A stretch of 64,000 nt of DNA from an uncultured Desulfobacter sp. (GTDB taxonomy: Bacteria > Desulfobacterota > Desulfobacteria > Desulfobacterales > Desulfobacteraceae). Shown here piece after piece: positions 62,036-64,000 of the stretch. Position numbers and translations under genes: made by a program. Location: assembly GCF_963664415.1 (NCBI RefSeq), contig NZ_OY761440.1:1-64000 (forward strand), read 5' to 3'. The notes beneath the pieces were generated by a model, which searched no databases, had not been told where the DNA came from, and saw only the letters and a list, made by a program, of their open reading frames with translations. Within the stretch, counting starts at the first letter, position 1. Every line of letters begins with the position of its first letter.

Positions 62036-63537
62036 AATCAATGTCATTAACTTAAGAACACATATAGCTTAACTAATTGAAATTATATATAAATATTGAG
62101 ATTTTAAGATCGACATGATATACTCAATTCTAATAATAGTTGCGAGTTATCAAAAAGAAAGGAGCATATCATGCCGAAATTTTTTAACAAATTTAACAAC
62201 GCTGGCACGGAATCTGATTTCCAATATCTGTGCCGGGTTGATCGAATTTCTTCAAGAAATCATCAATTCTGATCAATTTATCAAGCAACATCGCCAAAGT
62301 CCAACCGATTTTATCCGCAAACGAAAACTTACCTTTTCAACCTTGATATTCTTTCTCATGAATATGGTTAAAGGCTCATATCAGGACGAACTTGATCATT
62401 TCTTTAAATCAATTTTTGGATTTGAAGTGGTCAAACGAGTTGTTTCCAAAGCCGCTTTGGCTAAAGCAAGGATGAAACTGAAATATGAAGCTTTCATAAA
62501 CCTCAATATGCGTTTGACCAGCTACTTTTATGAAAACTTTAAGCCAGAGCAATGGCACGGGTTTAACCTGCTTGCCATAGACGGAACAACTGTTCGTTTA
62601 CCTCGGATAGAGGCCATATCTACACATTTCGGAGCCTGGAATCCAAGACAGGGGGATAAATGCCCCATGGCAAGAGTCTCACAGATGTTTGATCCTTTAA
62701 ATAAAATCTCAGTGGATGCCATTATTGAATCCAAAAGCGTTGGTGAACGGGAGTTGGCAGCATTTCATTTTCTGAATTTAATGCCAAACGACTTAGTCCT
62801 CCTTGATCGAGGTTACCCGGCCTATTGGCTTTTTAATCTCATTTTGTCCCGTGGTGCTGATTTTTGTGCTCGCATTCAGCGCAAAAGGTGGAAAGTGGTG
62901 CGTCAGTTCTATAATTCAGGCAAAAAAGAAAAAATCATATCTTTATCCGCATTTCCAAGCTCAGCCAAACCTTGTAAAGAGATGGGATTGGATCTCATAC
63001 CCTTGAAATTGAGATTAATCCGTGTGGAACTGGATACCGGAGAATCAGAAATTCTGATAACCTCCTTGCTTGATTCACAGAGTCACCCATATGAACTATT
63101 TGCAGAACTTTATCATCTTAGATGGCCTGTGGAAGAAGATTACAAAACAATGAAACAATGGATTGAAATAGAAAACTTCTCCGGCAAATCGGTTCTTTCA
63201 GTGTATCAGGATTTTCATGCTAAAGTGTTTTCAAAGAACCTGGTCTCGGCGTTGATATACCCGACTCAGGCCGTAATTGACAAAAATACCGAAAATTGTA
63301 TTTATCGATATCAAAGAAATTTTGCCCAGGCTTTGTCAAAAGTGAAGGATGTGATCCCTCTCTTGTTTCTCAAGCCTTTAGAGGCCGTGACCAAGTTGAT
63401 ATCCGATATTCATGAGATAGTGGTAAAAACTATTGAGCCTGTAAGGCCGGGTCGTAAATATCCGAGAAATTTTAATAAAAGGGGTAGCCGTTTCCACTAT
63501 GGATACCAGCCGCTCCGTTAAGTTAATGACATTGATT
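62036..63537 (+). mobile_element. IS4-type insertion sequence
   Basis: A perfect 20-base inverted repeat AATCAATGTCATTAACTTAA bounds 62036-62055 and 63518-63537 (about 1502 bp). ATTCAACAAT occurs at both edges (62029-62038 and 63535-63544), overlapping the repeats by three bases, which suggests a target duplication. One transposase gene fills the element. It interrupts the polysaccharide locus between the WecG-like gene and the ATP-grasp gene. Confidence 0.85.
62115..63521 (+). CDS. IS4 family transposase, start region frameshifted
   Basis: The 468-codon frame shows an IS4 DDE domain: LLAIDGTTVRLPRIEA (first Asp), LLDRGYPAYWLF (second Asp) and YHLRWPVEEDYKTMKQWIEIENF (Y-x2-R-W-x-(I/V)-E-x6-K pattern). 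The open frame starts at ATG 62115, but AAAGGAG before ATG 62171 marks the real start in another frame. Removing one T from the T6 run at 62180-62185 gives MPKFLTNLTTLARNLISN, joining the main frame. So the gene has a one-base shift near its start. The stop codon lies in the right inverted repeat. Confidence 0.8.
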   Translation: MIYSILIIVASYQKERSISCRNFLTNLTTLARNLISNICAGLIEFLQEIINSDQFIKQHRQSPTDFIRKRKLTFSTLIFFLMNMVKGSYQDELDHFFKSIFGFEVVKRVVSKAALAKARMKLKYEAFINLNMRLTSYFYENFKPEQWHGFNLLAIDGTTVRLPRIEAISTHFGAWNPRQGDKCPMARVSQMFDPLNKISVDAIIESKSVGERELAAFHFLNLMPNDLVLLDRGYPAYWLFNLILSRGADFCARIQRKRWKVVRQFYNSGKKEKIISLSAFPSSAKPCKEMGLDLIPLKLRLIRVELDTGESEILITSLLDSQSHPYELFAELYHLRWPVEEDYKTMKQWIEIENFSGKSVLSVYQDFHAKVFSKNLVSALIYPTQAVIDKNTENCIYRYQRNFAQALSKVKDVIPLLFLKPLEAVTKLISDIHEIVVKTIEPVRPGRKYPRNFNKRGSRFHYGYQPLR

Positions 63538-63551
63538 CAACAATTAAAGAA

Positions 63552-64000
63552 TCACCCTAATCCTTGTTTTGCTTTTTTAAATTCCGGGTTCAAAAGCTTT
63601 TTAATATTTCCGATTGTTCCAATTACAAAAGGCATTGGGTCTTTAAGCGAGCCATCCTGATAATACACATTCCTTCCAAATAAATTGAACCACCCGTTTT
63701 GAAAAGGTGATCTTTGTTTAGCCTTTAACAGCCAAAGAAGATCAAGGCCAAAATATCTCAAAATTTTCCCGGGGGAATAAACATATGTTTTGACAGCTCC
63801 AGTCAGTGTATAATCCACTATAATTTCAGCAAAATCTATGCCACTAACAAAAGCAGTCCGGATGCAGGCAGGAAGCCTTGGATTGATTTCCATTATTTTA
63901 AACCGCCCATCTCTTGGATCCTGTATCAGGTCAAAATCAGCAAAGCCTACCCAACCGATATGTTTAAGAATCTTAGAACACATCTCTACCAGTTCATTAT
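63552..64000 (-). CDS. ATP-grasp enzyme, C-terminal part, runs off right edge
   Basis: The frame ends at 63552 and is still open at 64000 (ELVEM before the ATG at 63983), so the start is beyond the window. The visible ~149 residues include HIGWVGFADFDLIQD, FKIMEINPRLPAC (the E-x-N-P-R metal and ATP motif of ATP-grasp ligases) and GIDFAEIIVDYTL. It resembles carboxylate-amine ligases found in exopolysaccharide loci. It is on the same strand as the exosortase genes and was probably part of that locus before the IS4 insertion. Confidence 0.75.
   Translation of the reverse strand, partial: NELVEMCSKILKHIGWVGFADFDLIQDPRDGRFKIMEINPRLPACIRTAFVSGIDFAEIIVDYTLTGAVKTYVYSPGKILRYFGLDLLWLLKAKQRSPFQNGWFNLFGRNVYYQDGSLKDPMPFVIGTIGNIKKLLNPEFKKAKQGLG

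Noticed and set aside
1..64000. CRISPR array, tRNA or rRNA genes
   Set aside because: No regularly spaced repeats, cloverleaf-like CCA-ended sequence or rRNA signature was seen on reading both strands.

Overview
The window joins two stretches of unlike DNA. Positions 1 to about 12,110 are AT-rich. Their starts lack strong Shine-Dalgarno sites, there is a TAnnTTTG-type promoter, and the proteins have a Bacteroidota flavour. From about 12,110 to the end the DNA is more GC-rich, has clear ribosome-binding sites and carries genes typical of a sulfate-reducing Desulfobacterota, probably Desulfobacteraceae-like (inferred from protein style only). The join cuts the division gene ftsI in its 5' part, which makes an assembly chimera at least as likely as a real insertion.

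Left part: a partial LEA14-like/transglutaminase-like protein runs off the left edge, followed by a GNAT acetyltransferase. Then comes a cluster that looks like a defence island. It holds a PD-(D/E)xK protein resembling the sce7726 family, an overlapping run of membrane/coiled-coil protein, ImmA/IrrE peptidase and Beta-family protein, and a type III restriction-modification operon (HTH, Mod, Res). Both mod and res are frameshifted. A possible nuclease and a small DnaJ-domain protein end this part.

Middle (12.1-27.1 kb, + strand): the peptidoglycan/division (dcw) cluster ftsI, murE-murF as one fused gene, mraY, murD, ftsW, murG, murC, murB, ftsQ, ftsA, ftsZ, packed with overlaps or very short gaps. 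A structured intergenic region, a DEAD-box helicase and an FKBP isomerase follow. Next come an intact IS1595-type element with target duplication and an IS1634-type element. Beyond them is an isolated PEP-CTERM gene with a near-perfect sigma-54 promoter.

34.5-48.6 kb (- strand): tcdA, tatD, aroQ, iorBA, a His-rich small protein, a GAF/kinase-like/Usp signalling trio, and a contiguous menaquinone operon menFDBCE with ybaK beyond it.

48.8-64 kb (- strand): an exosortase-linked exopolysaccharide locus. It encodes an AAA ATPase, BY-kinase, Wzz-like chain-length protein, outer-membrane barrel, Wza-like export protein, a sorted surface protein with its own sigma-54-like promoter, the TPR lipoprotein PrsT, a WecA/MraY-like initiating transferase, an exosortase-EpsI fusion and a WecG/TagA glycosyltransferase. 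An IS4-type element separates these from an ATP-grasp gene at the right edge. Together they could assemble and export a polysaccharide and anchor or process proteins with C-terminal sorting tails.

The least expected non-coding signals are a dispersed element that starts exactly at the stop codons of ftsZ and iorB (third copy near 41.95 kb), a terminator-like hairpin just before the DEAD-box start codon, and a 25-base motif shared upstream of the Wzz-like gene and prsT. I saw no tRNA, rRNA or CRISPR array.
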